A DNA stretch of 64,000 nt from DATJGR01 sp041739525. Lineage in GTDB: Bacteria; Pseudomonadota; Gammaproteobacteria; Pseudomonadales; Azotimanducaceae. A model generated the notes under the pieces. It was not told where the DNA came from and did not search any database. It was given only the letters and a program-made list of their open reading frames with translations. Both the position numbers and the translations under genes were made by a program. Of this stretch, positions 18,143 through 26,353 are shown one piece after another. The stretch is taken from NCBI GenBank assembly GCA_041739525.1, contig JBGSNQ010000112.1, positions 1 through 64,000 of the forward strand, read 5' to 3'. Numbering within the stretch: position 1 is the stretch's first letter; every line of letters starts with the position of its first letter.

Positions 18143-18925
18143 CTATTGGCCTTTGAATTTGGCATCGCGCTTTTCGAGGAACGCGGCCACGCCTTCACCG
18201 AAATCGCTCGTTCTGCCCGCTTCGCTCTGCAGACGCGACTCGAGATCGAGTTGCTGCTCGTACGCGTTCGTCCACGTGTCCCAATACGCACGCCGAATCA
18301 GGGCGAGCGAACGCGGACCGTTCGCAAGCTGACGCGCGATGCCCATCGCTCCGTCCATCAGTGCCGCGTTGTCGTCGTACAACCGGTTGACCAGCCCCCA
18401 TTCGAAGGCCTTTTCCGCGGGCAGACGCTCCGCGAGCAACGACAACTCGATCGCACGGCTCCAGCCGATCATGCGCGGTAACAGGAATGTCGCGCCGCCG
18501 TCGGGGATCAATCCGATGCGCGCGAACGCCTGCATGAAGAACGCATTTTTGGACGCGCAAACGATGTCTCCCATCATCGCGAAGCTCATGCCGACGCCTG
18601 CAGCCGCGCCGTTCACCGCGGTGACCATCGGCATCTGCAGGTCGCGGATCGTCAGAAGCAGCGGGTGATACCCGGAACGCAGCGTGTCTCCTGCGCCGGT
18701 TCCGGAACCTGCCCGGTCAGCCAGGTTGGCACCGGAGGAAAATCCGCGCCCTTCCCCTGTCAACAGCAGACAACGCGCGCCGTTCGACGGATTCGCCACC
18801 TCACGCACCGCCTCCGTCAGTTCTCCGAGCATCTGCCCGCCGATCGCGTTCAGCACTTCCGGATGGTTGAATTTCAGAACCGCGACGTTGCCGTCGAATT
18901 GCAGTGACACGCGCTCGTACGCCAT
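18143..18925 (-). CDS. Enoyl-CoA hydratase/isomerase family protein, PaaG-like
   Basis: A 260-residue crotonase. ATG 18925 is chosen because a CCAGGAGAAC ribosome site precedes it and the protein begins MAYERVSLQFDGNVAVL. The oxyanion-hole blocks FSSGANL and GAAAGVGMSFAMMGD are present. The two hydratase glutamates are replaced (GMSFAL and MQAFARIG), whereas D142 in GLIPDGGATFLLPR matches the conserved aspartate of PaaG-type isomerases. The protein therefore more likely shifts a double bond or isomerises an epoxide than hydrates. It is co-directional with the SDR at 17339. Confidence 0.85.
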   Translation of the reverse strand: MAYERVSLQFDGNVAVLKFNHPEVLNAIGGQMLGELTEAVREVANPSNGARCLLLTGEGRGFSSGANLADRAGSGTGAGDTLRSGYHPLLLTIRDLQMPMVTAVNGAAAGVGMSFAMMGDIVCASKNAFFMQAFARIGLIPDGGATFLLPRMIGWSRAIELSLLAERLPAEKAFEWGLVNRLYDDNAALMDGAMGIARQLANGPRSLALIRRAYWDTWTNAYEQQLDLESRLQSEAGRTSDFGEGVAAFLEKRDAKFKGQ

Positions 18926-19028
18926 GACGTTCTCCTGGATGACCGCTTTGAAAATGTTCAGCGTGATGTAACCGAAATGGCGGACACGCGTCGAGAACTT
19001 TCCACGCGCGTCGTCTAAGCTCGCGCCG

Positions 19029-19970
19029 ATGCAACGCGACCCCTGGCACAACGACTTTCCAATGACACCTGCGCGCGTCGCCGAAATCATCGCCGCCGAC
19101 CTGCCCGATTTCCCCGATCCGCAAGTAGCTGTGCTCGGAGAAGGCTGGGACTACACGACGTTCCTCGTCGACAGCGAGTGGGTGTTTCGATTCCCGAAAC
19201 GGCGTCAGTGGGTGCGACAACTGGCGCGTGAGCGCAAAGTGCTCGACGCGCTCGCCGCACCGCTGGCACGGCAATCGGTCGCTATTCCTCACTACCGGTA
19301 CCACGTGGAGGCGCCGGTACTCTCGAAGGTGGCTTATGTAGGGTATCGATTTCTCTCCGGCGAACCACTGGTCGATTGCCATGCGGATTCGCTGGACAAT
19401 ACGGCTATTGCGCGTCAGCTCGGTGTGTTCCTGCGGCTTCTGCAAGCCGCGACACCAACGCGAAAACCACGCACGTATCACGATCAGTTCCCGTCAGACC
19501 TCATCGCATTCCGACAGGAACTCGACGAATCGAGCGTAGCCCTGCCGCCGGCAATCGCTGAGGAATGTCGGATGGCACTCGAGCGCGCACCGGCCATCGA
19601 CCGCGAAGCGCCGCGCTTCCAGCACGGAGATCTCGGCGTAGAGCACATTCTGGTCGATCGAGACCGCAGCGAAATCGTCTCGATCATCGATTGGGGCGAC
19701 GCCGGTTGGGGAAACCGCATCGCCGACCTGGTCGGCTTGTGGGCGTGGGGTGGCGATCGTGCGGTCCGCGCGGCCCTGCCGGAATGGGGTCAAACCCTCG
19801 CATCTCACGATTGGACTCGTCTGCGTCAATGGGGAATTGCGTATGCAGTCGGTTCCGCTTACTACGGATACAAAGACGGGCGCGACCCGTTACATGCGAC
19901 TGCGCTAGGCTGGCTCGAACGCATGCATGACGCTGGACAGCTGATCGACCCCGGAACATCCGATGCCTGA
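19029..19970 (+). CDS. APH-family kinase, macrolide-phosphotransferase-like
   Basis: A 313-residue kinase-fold protein. The N-lobe has GEGWDYTTFLV and the lysine of VFRFPK. The catalytic loop reads HGDLGVEHIL (199-208): D201 is the catalytic base, and the usual metal-binding asparagine is histidine H206, as in macrolide 2'-phosphotransferases. The metal-binding DWGD motif is in IIDWGDAGWGNRIADL. It may phosphorylate a hydroxylated small molecule; an antibiotic-resistance role is not shown. Its end overlaps the following NTF2-like gene by eight bases, so they form an operon. Confidence 0.82.
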   Translation: MQRDPWHNDFPMTPARVAEIIAADLPDFPDPQVAVLGEGWDYTTFLVDSEWVFRFPKRRQWVRQLARERKVLDALAAPLARQSVAIPHYRYHVEAPVLSKVAYVGYRFLSGEPLVDCHADSLDNTAIARQLGVFLRLLQAATPTRKPRTYHDQFPSDLIAFRQELDESSVALPPAIAEECRMALERAPAIDREAPRFQHGDLGVEHILVDRDRSEIVSIIDWGDAGWGNRIADLVGLWAWGGDRAVRAALPEWGQTLASHDWTRLRQWGIAYAVGSAYYGYKDGRDPLHATALGWLERMHDAGQLIDPGTSDA

Positions 19971-20436
19971 CACCGATCTCGCCCCGATCAAACGGATGAT
20001 CATCGAGCGCGCTTGCGAACAGCTCTCGATCGCCTACGCGCGCGCCGTAGATTTTCGCGACTACGACGCTTTCGTAGAGCTATTCACCGACGATGCCCTT
20101 CTGGATCTTGGAATGCAGATCAAGGGCAAGAAGGCGATCCGAGACTCGATGCAGAAGCGATCCGACGAGATCCGCTCCCGCCACGTACTGACCAACATTT
20201 TTATCGAGGTGCAGGACTCGCAACATGCGCGGGGCATTTCCTATCTGACACTGTACCGGCACGTCGGTACCGAGAGCCTGCGCGCCGACATACCGGTTGC
20301 GTCGACCTTGCCTACCGCCGTGGGACACTACGACGATACGTTCGTGCTGACCGACGCCGGATGGCGTTTCAAGACACGAACGTTGAAGGTCGCCTTCCGG
20401 AACCCGAACGGCACCAAGCCGAATCCCGCGACTTGA
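19963..20436 (+). CDS. SnoaL/NTF2-like protein
   Basis: A 157-residue protein with the NTF2-like (SnoaL) cone fold pattern: an N-terminal helix with CEQLSIAYARAVDFRDYDAFVELFTDDALLD, then KGKKAIRDSMQKR, RHVLTNIFIEVQD and a final strand-rich part ending TFVLTDAGWRFKTRTL. Such proteins often act as small isomerases, cyclases or hydratases, or as ligand-binding subunits. No catalytic residues can be assigned. It is translationally coupled to the APH-like kinase. Confidence 0.78.
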   Translation: MPDTDLAPIKRMIIERACEQLSIAYARAVDFRDYDAFVELFTDDALLDLGMQIKGKKAIRDSMQKRSDEIRSRHVLTNIFIEVQDSQHARGISYLTLYRHVGTESLRADIPVASTLPTAVGHYDDTFVLTDAGWRFKTRTLKVAFRNPNGTKPNPAT

Positions 20437-20500
20437 TGGTGGCGGCTCTAGCCACATATTCCGCGACGAGTATTGCCCGCGTTTCGAGGCTGTGGCGATA

Positions 20501-21025
20501 ATGCGTTCCATGTCCGAAACGCTTGCCATAGAACTCGGCCTCGCGCGTCTAACCGAAGCGCCGTTGCTTGCGCGCATGTCGCGCGACTACATCGAACACG
20601 GTCTGCACTGGCGCTGGCAGCACGCGCAGATCCGAGGGCTCATCCTCGACAAGGAAACGGTTGTGCTATGCGCCCGTACGCAGGCGCTGCGGCAACAGGA
20701 CGCACCTACACCGTCACCCTACCGCGACGGCGACGTACTCGGTTTCGGGGTCATGACGTATGGGTTCGAAACTGCACATCTGATGTTGCTCGCAGTGCAG
20801 CCGCGTGCACGCCGCCGCAACATCGCTTCGAACCTGCTCGACTGGCTCGAGGAGACCGCGGTCACCGCCGGCATCAGTCGCATCGAACTCGAGGTACGGG
20901 CCGGCAATACGGGCGCGCGTTCGTTCTATCGTGAACGCGGCTACCACGAACGCGACTACCTCGCCGGCTATTACAGCGGGCAAGAGTCCGCGTTCCGCAT
21001 GGCGCGCAATCTGCGCAAGTCGTGA
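20501..21025 (+). CDS. GNAT N-acetyltransferase (RimI-like)
   Basis: About 174 residues. The acetyl-CoA-binding region is LLAVQPRARRRNIASNLLDWL, followed by RIELEVRAGNTGARSFYRERGY, the classic GNAT motif B. The central part around residues 60-80 is longer than in RimI. Starts at ATG 20501, ATG 20510 or GTG 20492 are all possible; none has a strong ribosome site. The stop overlaps the GTG start of the next gene (GTGA), implying coupling. Substrate unknown. Confidence 0.8.
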   Translation: MRSMSETLAIELGLARLTEAPLLARMSRDYIEHGLHWRWQHAQIRGLILDKETVVLCARTQALRQQDAPTPSPYRDGDVLGFGVMTYGFETAHLMLLAVQPRARRRNIASNLLDWLEETAVTAGISRIELEVRAGNTGARSFYRERGYHERDYLAGYYSGQESAFRMARNLRKS

Positions 21026-21945
21026 CGTCCGTTCCGCTGAGCGTCGGTACGCTCGCCGCGCCGGAAATTCTCCGCGCACCACATGGGGAACGAACGCGCT
21101 TCATCGATTCAATCGTGGCCGCGGGGCTCGATCACGTATTCATCGCCGATCACGTCAGCTTCCACGTCGGCACAGGCATGGATGGGTTGATCAATGCCGC
21201 GACTCTGACGGCGACCAATCCGGCCCTGAAGGTGGTCGTGGGGGTCTACCTGCTCGCTTTGCGACATCCCGTCACCGTGGCGAGGCAGCTTGCGACGATT
21301 GCGGAATCTGCACCGGGACAACTTGTCTTCGGCGTAGGAGTCGGCGGCGAAGACCGAAACGAAATCGCGATGTGCGGCGTCGATCCGCGTACGCGGGGCC
21401 GCCGAACGGACGAGTCGCTGCAGATCGTGCGACGCCTGCTGGACGGCGAACCGCTCGATCACGACGGCGAGTTCTTCAAGTTCGAACGCGCCTGGATACA
21501 ACCGAAGCCGGCATGCGCGATTCCCATTCTCGTCGGCGGCCGCGCCGAGGCCGCAATGCAACGCACTGCGCTGTATGGCGACGGCTGGCTCGGCATCTGG
21601 TGTTCGCCGAAGCGCTATGCCGACGCGCTGGCGGAAATCGCGACACGAGCAGCGGCGATCGGCAGAGCCGCACCGACGCACAACGGCATCCAGCTGTGGA
21701 TCGGGATCGACAACGATCCGGTTAAGGCGCGATCGCGCTTGGCTAAGGGCATGGAGCGCTTCTATAGAATTCCGTTCGAGCGTTTCGAAAAATATAGTCC
21801 GTTCGGCACGCCAGAAGTAGTCGCTGAAGCGTTAGCGCGCTATCGCGATGCGGGTTGTCGATTGTTCAATCTGATGCCGGTCGCGGCTGATCCGGAGACC
21901 GGCATCGCCGCGGTCGCCGAGATCAAACGGCTGCTTGGCGGATAA
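21022..21945 (+). CDS. Luciferase-like (LLM) flavin/F420 oxidoreductase
   Basis: A 307-residue TIM-barrel protein of the bacterial luciferase-like monooxygenase class. Features are AGLDHVFIADHVSFH, VGVYLLALRHPVTVARQLATI, LVFGVGVGGEDRNE and the flavin-phosphate region IPILVGGRAEAA. The start is GTG at 21022, overlapping the GNAT stop. Relatives use FMN or coenzyme F420; which one this host uses cannot be told. It lies immediately before dgkA (three bases). Confidence 0.83.
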   Translation: MTSVPLSVGTLAAPEILRAPHGERTRFIDSIVAAGLDHVFIADHVSFHVGTGMDGLINAATLTATNPALKVVVGVYLLALRHPVTVARQLATIAESAPGQLVFGVGVGGEDRNEIAMCGVDPRTRGRRTDESLQIVRRLLDGEPLDHDGEFFKFERAWIQPKPACAIPILVGGRAEAAMQRTALYGDGWLGIWCSPKRYADALAEIATRAAAIGRAAPTHNGIQLWIGIDNDPVKARSRLAKGMERFYRIPFERFEKYSPFGTPEVVAEALARYRDAGCRLFNLMPVAADPETGIAAVAEIKRLLGG

Positions 21946-21948
21946 ACG

Positions 21949-22320
21949 ATGAAGCCCGGCGCCACGGGGTTCAAACGGATCGTCGATGCGACCGGATATA
22001 CACTCAAGGGGCTGTCGGCGGCGTGGCGCAACGAGTCGGCGTTCCGCCAGGAGACCATTCTCGCGGTGCTGCTCGCCCCTTTGGCATTCTGGTTGGGGCG
22101 TTCGCTTCCGGAAATTGCATTATTGCTCGCGACGCTCGCATTCGTGCTGACAACGGAGTTGTTGAATTCGGCGATCGAAGCGGTGGTCGACCGCGCGAGT
22201 CCGGAACTGAACGAACTCGCCGGCCGCGCAAAGGACATGGGGTCCGCCGCGGTGTTCGTCAGCCTGACGACGGTTGTGGTCGTTTGGACGATGGTCGCGT
22301 TCGATCGCTTCGCTCCCTGA
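21949..22320 (+). CDS. dgkA: Diacylglycerol kinase
   Basis: A 123-residue trimeric inner-membrane kinase that phosphorylates diacylglycerol from membrane-derived-oligosaccharide synthesis back to phosphatidic acid. The signature ELLNSAIEAVVDRASPE contains the catalytic and magnesium-binding glutamates, and AGRAKDMGSAAVF follows. Three hydrophobic helices are visible, and the N-terminal RNESAFRQE matches the family. Length is normal. It is the last gene of the rightward 19.0-22.3 kb run and is convergent with an APH-like kinase. Confidence 0.95.
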   Translation: MKPGATGFKRIVDATGYTLKGLSAAWRNESAFRQETILAVLLAPLAFWLGRSLPEIALLLATLAFVLTTELLNSAIEAVVDRASPELNELAGRAKDMGSAAVFVSLTTVVVVWTMVAFDRFAP

Positions 22321-22326
22321 GATTGC

Positions 22327-23331
22327 TCAGGCAAGCAGATCGAGTGCTCGCTGCACCAGCGGTTCCATCGATAACTTGGTGACTTCCCACAGCGGGTCGT
22401 CGCGCTTGCCGCGACGATGCAGGCTCAGGTTGAAACCGGTAATGATCGCGAACTTGTACGCGGCGAGCGCGCGGAACCAGTTGATGTCGGGCAACGGTTC
22501 GCCCCAAGCATCGGTGTACATCGCGATCAACGTGTCGGGATCGAGGAACGATGGTCGCGCATCCGTGCCTTGGTGCCACGCAGCGGGATCGCTGAACGTG
22601 GCGATCCAGCCGAGATCGTTCAAAGTCGCGCCCACCCCGGTCAGCTCCCAGTCGATTACCGCAAGCAGCGTTCCGTTGGGCGAGCAGAACAGGTTCGCGG
22701 TCTGAAAATCGCCGTGAAAGACGCCGACGGGCGCATCCTTCGGCACACGTTCGAGCAAGCGTTTTCGTACCTGCGGCACCAGCGCGAGCCGCTCCGGATC
22801 GGCGGCGCGCTCGTAGAACCGATCCCAGCGCACGACGTCGTCTTCGAACGGAATCGGATCGCCGAGATACGGCGTCTTCTTGCGCCAGTCGATACGATGA
22901 ATTTTCGCGAGAGCGGTCATTGCCTGATTGCCGAGATCGTGCAGCACGTTGTGCGGTAGCGCCGCTGCCCACTCGCCCGCACCCAATCGCAGAACATCGC
23001 CCTGCAGTTTAGGCACGATGAAGTATGGACATCCGAACCACTGCGTATCTGCGCCCGACCAGCGCACGCTGCAATGCGGCACGGTCGTTCCGTCGAGCGC
23101 ATTCAGGACCTCGACCTGGCGCAATACGTCAGCGGTGCCCTTCCACTGCACGTTCGGCGGCGGCAAACGGATGAACCAGCTCTCGCGATCACTACGGCTC
23201 GCCACACTGAATCCGTAAGCGAATCCGGCGTGGCCCGGCATCTTGTGCACATCGAAAACACCCGCAACCGGGTCGTCGTAGTGGTGCTGGCAGAACGGCA
23301 CCAGGCGTCGAGTCAGTTCATCCAGTTCCAT
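22327..23331 (-). CDS. APH-family phosphotransferase (ACAD10/11-type)
   Basis: A 334-residue kinase-fold protein. The catalytic loop is HGDFQTANLF with D208 and N213, and IDWEL at 226-230 holds the metal-binding aspartate. The sequence style (GVGATLNDLGW, late YKFAIITGFNLSLHRRG) matches phosphotransferases encoded beside acyl-CoA dehydrogenases. In animal ACAD10/11 such a domain phosphorylates 4-hydroxyacyl-CoA. By analogy this enzyme may phosphorylate a hydroxyacyl group before dehydration. It follows the acyl-CoA synthetase gene by 13 bases on the same strand, which strengthens that link. Confidence 0.83.
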   Translation of the reverse strand: MELDELTRRLVPFCQHHYDDPVAGVFDVHKMPGHAGFAYGFSVASRSDRESWFIRLPPPNVQWKGTADVLRQVEVLNALDGTTVPHCSVRWSGADTQWFGCPYFIVPKLQGDVLRLGAGEWAAALPHNVLHDLGNQAMTALAKIHRIDWRKKTPYLGDPIPFEDDVVRWDRFYERAADPERLALVPQVRKRLLERVPKDAPVGVFHGDFQTANLFCSPNGTLLAVIDWELTGVGATLNDLGWIATFSDPAAWHQGTDARPSFLDPDTLIAMYTDAWGEPLPDINWFRALAAYKFAIITGFNLSLHRRGKRDDPLWEVTKLSMEPLVQRALDLLA

Positions 23332-23344
23332 CGACTAATTCCTC

Positions 23345-24889
23345 TCAAACGGGTGCAGGGCCTGGAAAGCGATCGCGCAGAACGCGCTTCAGGATCTTGC
23401 CACTCGGATTGCGGGGGATTTCCGCGACGAACACAACGCCACGCGGTTGTTTGTATCCGGCCAGCCGACCGCGGCAGAACTCGATCACGTCCTTTTCGAT
23501 CAGCGCACCGTCTTTGCGAACGACGATAGCAAACGGCGACTCACCCCACTTTTCGCTCGGTTGCCCAATGACAGCCGCCTCCGCAACACCGGGATGGGCC
23601 ATGAGAACATTCTCGACCTCGGCGGGATACACGTTCTCCCCGCCGGAAATGATCATGTCCTTGATGCGGTCTTGAATGTAGATGTAGCCGTCGTCGTCCA
23701 TCACGGCGACATCACCGGTGCGCAACCAGCCGTCGACGATCGTTTCGGCCGTCGCTTCAGGTCGGTTCCAATAGCCGAGCATCACGTGTGGCCCGCGCAC
23801 GAACACCTCACCGGGTTCGCCGGCGCTGCAGTCCTGCCCTGCTTCGTTGACCACGCGAATGTCGGTGTGAAAGAAAGCTTTGCCGGTCGAGCCGATCTTC
23901 TTCAGAGCATGTTCTGCATCGATCAGACACGCGGGCCCACAACTCTCGGTGAGTCCGTAAATCTGATGCACCTCGATGCCGAGCTTCGCGTAGGCCTCGA
24001 TCAACGGTTCCGGCACCGGGGCCGCGCCGCACATGCACCAGCGTAACGTCGAGTAGTCGAAACGCGACAGATCTCCGACCTGTAGCATGAAATTGAGCAT
24101 TGCGGGCACGCAAAGGCCACAAGTGATGCGCTCGGCCTCGATCAACTCCCAGGCCCGCACAGGGTCGAACGTGCGCATCACGATGCTCGCGGCGCCGCGG
24201 TAAACGTTTACGGTGAGGGGCGTCAGCGCACCAACGTGGAACATCGGTAAGCAAGCGAGGTATCGCTCTCGCTCCTGATAATACGTCGTCCCGGCGATGG
24301 TCAGCACACCCCACACCGCAGTGGCGTGCGTGTGAACCACGCCTTTAGGCAGACCGGTCGTGCCGGACGTGTACATGATGTACAGGTGGTCGTCGTCGCG
24401 CGCGGTAATGGTCGGCTCGGCGTCGGATGCCGCGTCACGAAAGTGTTGATAGCTCTGCGCAAAGTCCGTCAATGGTTTGAGACTGCCGACCTGCAGCCAT
24501 TGCGCAACGTCGGTCTTCGCACCTCGCGCATGTAGCTCAACGACGGTGTCCAGGAACTCTTCGCCGTAGATCAAGCGGGTCGTGCCGCTGTCCTTGAGTA
24601 TGAATTCGAGTTCGTCCGGAACGAGCCGCCAGTTGAGCGGCACGACGACGGCGCCGATCTTCGCCAACGCAAAGTACGCTTCCATGAATTCGGCGCTGTT
24701 CATCATCAGCAAGCCGATGCGCTCACCCTTCTTCACGCCGTCGGCGACTAGCGCGTTCGCCAGACGGTTACAGCGCGCATTCAGCGAGCGAAAGCTGAGC
24801 CGTTCACGGGAAGCGCCATCGACATAGGCATCCGCGTCCGGACTGAGGTACGCCCGCTTCGACAAAAAGGCACCAATGTTGTTCTGCAT
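23345..24889 (-). CDS. Long-chain-type acyl-CoA synthetase
   Basis: A 514-residue AMP-forming ligase. The ATP motif YTSGTTGLPKG is at 173-183, YGLTES at 311-316, TGD at 391-393, the DRIKDMIISGGENVYPAEVE block follows, and the catalytic lysine is K498 in NPSGK. The ATG at 24889 has a GGGAGCGGGGA ribosome site and gives the normal N-terminus; a further in-frame start at 24913 has no such support. Upstream lie a perfect palindrome and a direct repeat that look regulatory (24906-24944). It likely forms an operon with the APH-like kinase downstream. Substrate probably medium or long chain, not proven. Confidence 0.9.
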   Translation of the reverse strand: MQNNIGAFLSKRAYLSPDADAYVDGASRERLSFRSLNARCNRLANALVADGVKKGERIGLLMMNSAEFMEAYFALAKIGAVVVPLNWRLVPDELEFILKDSGTTRLIYGEEFLDTVVELHARGAKTDVAQWLQVGSLKPLTDFAQSYQHFRDAASDAEPTITARDDDHLYIMYTSGTTGLPKGVVHTHATAVWGVLTIAGTTYYQERERYLACLPMFHVGALTPLTVNVYRGAASIVMRTFDPVRAWELIEAERITCGLCVPAMLNFMLQVGDLSRFDYSTLRWCMCGAAPVPEPLIEAYAKLGIEVHQIYGLTESCGPACLIDAEHALKKIGSTGKAFFHTDIRVVNEAGQDCSAGEPGEVFVRGPHVMLGYWNRPEATAETIVDGWLRTGDVAVMDDDGYIYIQDRIKDMIISGGENVYPAEVENVLMAHPGVAEAAVIGQPSEKWGESPFAIVVRKDGALIEKDVIEFCRGRLAGYKQPRGVVFVAEIPRNPSGKILKRVLRDRFPGPAPV

Positions 24890-24905
24890 TCCCCGCTCCC
24901 CTTTC

Positions 24906-24944
24906 CTGTGCAATCACTGTGCAATGCTGCAACCGGTCGGTTGC
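24906..24944. promoter_or_regulatory. Operator-like direct repeat and palindrome upstream of the acyl-CoA synthetase
   Basis: CTGTGCAAT occurs twice, at 24906-24914 and 24917-24925, eleven bases apart (one helical turn). At 24929-24944 lies the perfect palindrome GCAACCGGTCGGTTGC. Both lie 17-55 bases before the ligase start, where its promoter must be. The AACCGGTCGGTT core resembles TetR-family operators found at fatty-acid genes, but this assignment is inference; no TetR gene is in the window. Confidence 0.45.
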
Positions 24945-25167
24945 CCCCAGCGGCATTCTGTTCAAAACGGTGGCAGGAGTGAACCCGCTGGGGACCCGCG
25001 CGCTACATCCGGGAACGTCTGAAACAGGCGTGTTACAAAAATTCCCAGATTGTCCTTCCCACTCTCTCTGCGACCCCGTAGACTTCTCTCGTTTTTCGGG
25101 GTCTCCCCACTCCGAACGACGCAATGGCGTGGCGCGGTGTCTCTCTCCCCTCCTCCCAGCGCCGCGA
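24945..25167. other. Intergenic region between divergent ligase and merR
   Basis: No coding sequence is supported here. It lies between an operator-like palindrome on the ligase side and an inverted repeat on the merR side. A polypyrimidine stretch around 25130-25158 is the only other visible feature. Confidence 0.4.
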
Positions 25168-25189
25168 TGACAGTATCTAGGTACTGTCA
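25168..25189. promoter_or_regulatory. Perfect inverted repeat upstream of merR
   Basis: Arms TGACAGTA (25168-25175) and TACTGTCA (25182-25189) are perfect complements around a six-base centre, 24 bases before the first possible merR start. The right arm resembles the TACTGTACA elements in the protease promoter at 26222-26261. It is probably an operator for the neighbouring MerR protein (inference). Confidence 0.5.
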
Positions 25190-25213
25190 CCACGCCATCC
25201 TTTAATTCCCCTC

Positions 25214-26206
25214 ATGTTCGTCACAGCACCGTTCGTCCGAACCGTACTGGACAGCATGTCGCCGTTCTGTACAATCGCCTCCCCCTGTCCAGATTCTGAG
25301 CACGACTTGAGCGAAACCGAGCTGTACAGGATCGGTACCGTCGCAAAACTCACCGGGATCAGCGTGGAGTGTTTGCGCGCGTGGGAGCGTCGCCATGGAT
25401 TGGCACCCGCCGAACGGGAAGGTCGCACGCGCTACTACAGCCGTACACAATTGAAGCGCCTCGAGAAGATCAAGGCGCTCACTGAAGACGGACATCCCAT
25501 CTCATCGCTCGTTGAACTCTCCGAAGAGCAACTCGACGCGCGCATCGGCATCACCCGTCCGCGCGTCAGTCCGCATCGCTTGCCGCAGATCGGACTCGTT
25601 GGGCCGAATCTGATGATCCTGGAACAGGAAGCCGGCGATTCAGATCGTGCCGAAATCAACCAGCGCTGGGTCAGCGTCGACGACTTCGTGCAGAGTCGAC
25701 CCGCTGAACGCGCGCAGCTCGACGCGGTAGCGGTGCAAATTCCCAGCCTTAACGCTGATGTTTTGCAGCGCGTGCGCAATGCTGCGCCCGATTGCAGACT
25801 ACTGGTGATCTATCAGTTCGCCAGCCGCGAAGCGCTTGCAAACGCAACGGACCAGCACAGCGCAACAGCGCTCGCATGGCCGTTGACCTGGACCGATTTG
25901 ATGCACGCATGTGCGACGCCGGCCGGCGACGGCGCACGTGCGGGTCGTGCCGCGCCACGCCGGTATACCGACCACGAACTGGTCGAGATCGCGAGTCGCG
26001 CACGCACTCGCGGATTCGACGCACCGCGCCACCTCGTCTCGTTGATCACCGACCTGAACGCGTTCGCCGACTACGCAACGCAGTGCCTCACCGAATCGAA
26101 CGATGCACCGATGTACGACCGGCTTCGCGAGGATGCGTCCTACGCGCGCGCGCAACTCGAACGCGCGCTCGCTGCTGCGATGGAGTCACGTCGGCCAGTG
26201 ACTTGA
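25214..26206 (+). CDS. MerR-family transcriptional regulator
   Basis: Up to 330 residues. Residues about 36-105 are a MerR winged helix: YRIGTVAKLTGISVECLRAWERRHGL, then EGRTRYYSRTQLKRLEKIKALTEDGHPISSL. The W-ERR-GL pattern is like the CarA/LitR/MlrA branch, not metal-sensing MerR. The remaining 220 residues could be a degenerate sensor domain of cobalamin-binding shape; no cysteines or DxHxxG are seen, so no cobalamin site is claimed. The first ATG is at 25214, but a promoter-like sequence at 25248-25275 lies inside this N-terminus, so a later start (ATG 25256 or TTG 25307, beginning at LSETELYRIG) is quite possible. It likely controls the protease downstream. Confidence 0.85.
   Translation: MFVTAPFVRTVLDSMSPFCTIASPCPDSEHDLSETELYRIGTVAKLTGISVECLRAWERRHGLAPAEREGRTRYYSRTQLKRLEKIKALTEDGHPISSLVELSEEQLDARIGITRPRVSPHRLPQIGLVGPNLMILEQEAGDSDRAEINQRWVSVDDFVQSRPAERAQLDAVAVQIPSLNADVLQRVRNAAPDCRLLVIYQFASREALANATDQHSATALAWPLTWTDLMHACATPAGDGARAGRAAPRRYTDHELVEIASRARTRGFDAPRHLVSLITDLNAFADYATQCLTESNDAPMYDRLREDASYARAQLERALAAAMESRRPVT
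25248..25275 (+). promoter_or_regulatory. Possible merR promoter inside the annotated 5' end
   Basis: TGGACA at 25248-25253 and TACAAT at 25270-25275 are separated by 16 bases, a good sigma-70 match. The -10 is embedded in CTGTACA, like the elements of the protease promoter. If used, transcription would start near 25282 and translation at TTG 25307. Confidence 0.35.
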
Positions 26207-26221
26207 TAAAAACTATACAAA

Positions 26222-26261
26222 TACTGTACAGACCCTGTTGACATCCGATTTGTACTGTACA
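26222..26261. repeat. Two TACTGTACA direct repeats in the protease promoter
   Basis: Exact nine-base copies lie at 26222-26230 and 26253-26261, 31 bases apart (about three helical turns). In addition ACTATACAAAT before the first copy is an imperfect inverted match (9 of 11) to ATTTGTACTGT at 26248-26258. They bracket the -35 box and overlap the -10 box, as expected for a repressor or MerR-type switch. Binding by the adjacent MerR is inference. Confidence 0.55.
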
Positions 26262-26265
26262 TAAT
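26238..26265 (+). promoter_or_regulatory. Sigma-70 promoter of the subtilisin-PrcB operon
   Basis: TTGACA (26238-26243, perfect) and CATAAT (26260-26265, 5 of 6) have a 16-base spacer. It lies 32 bases after the merR stop and about 280 bases before the protease start, so the transcript would have a long leader. Confidence 0.6.
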
Positions 26266-26353
26266 CGAATCCAGTTTCAGTTTCGGCGTGCGTACAATTT
26301 CGTGATGCAGTCCTCCCTTTCAAGTGTCCTTCCCCCAAGAAGTGAAGTTGTCT

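Noticed and set aside
25214..26206. Cobalamin-binding photoreceptor (CarH)
   Set aside because: HTH is similar but no DxHxxG cobalamin motif was seen in the C-terminal region.
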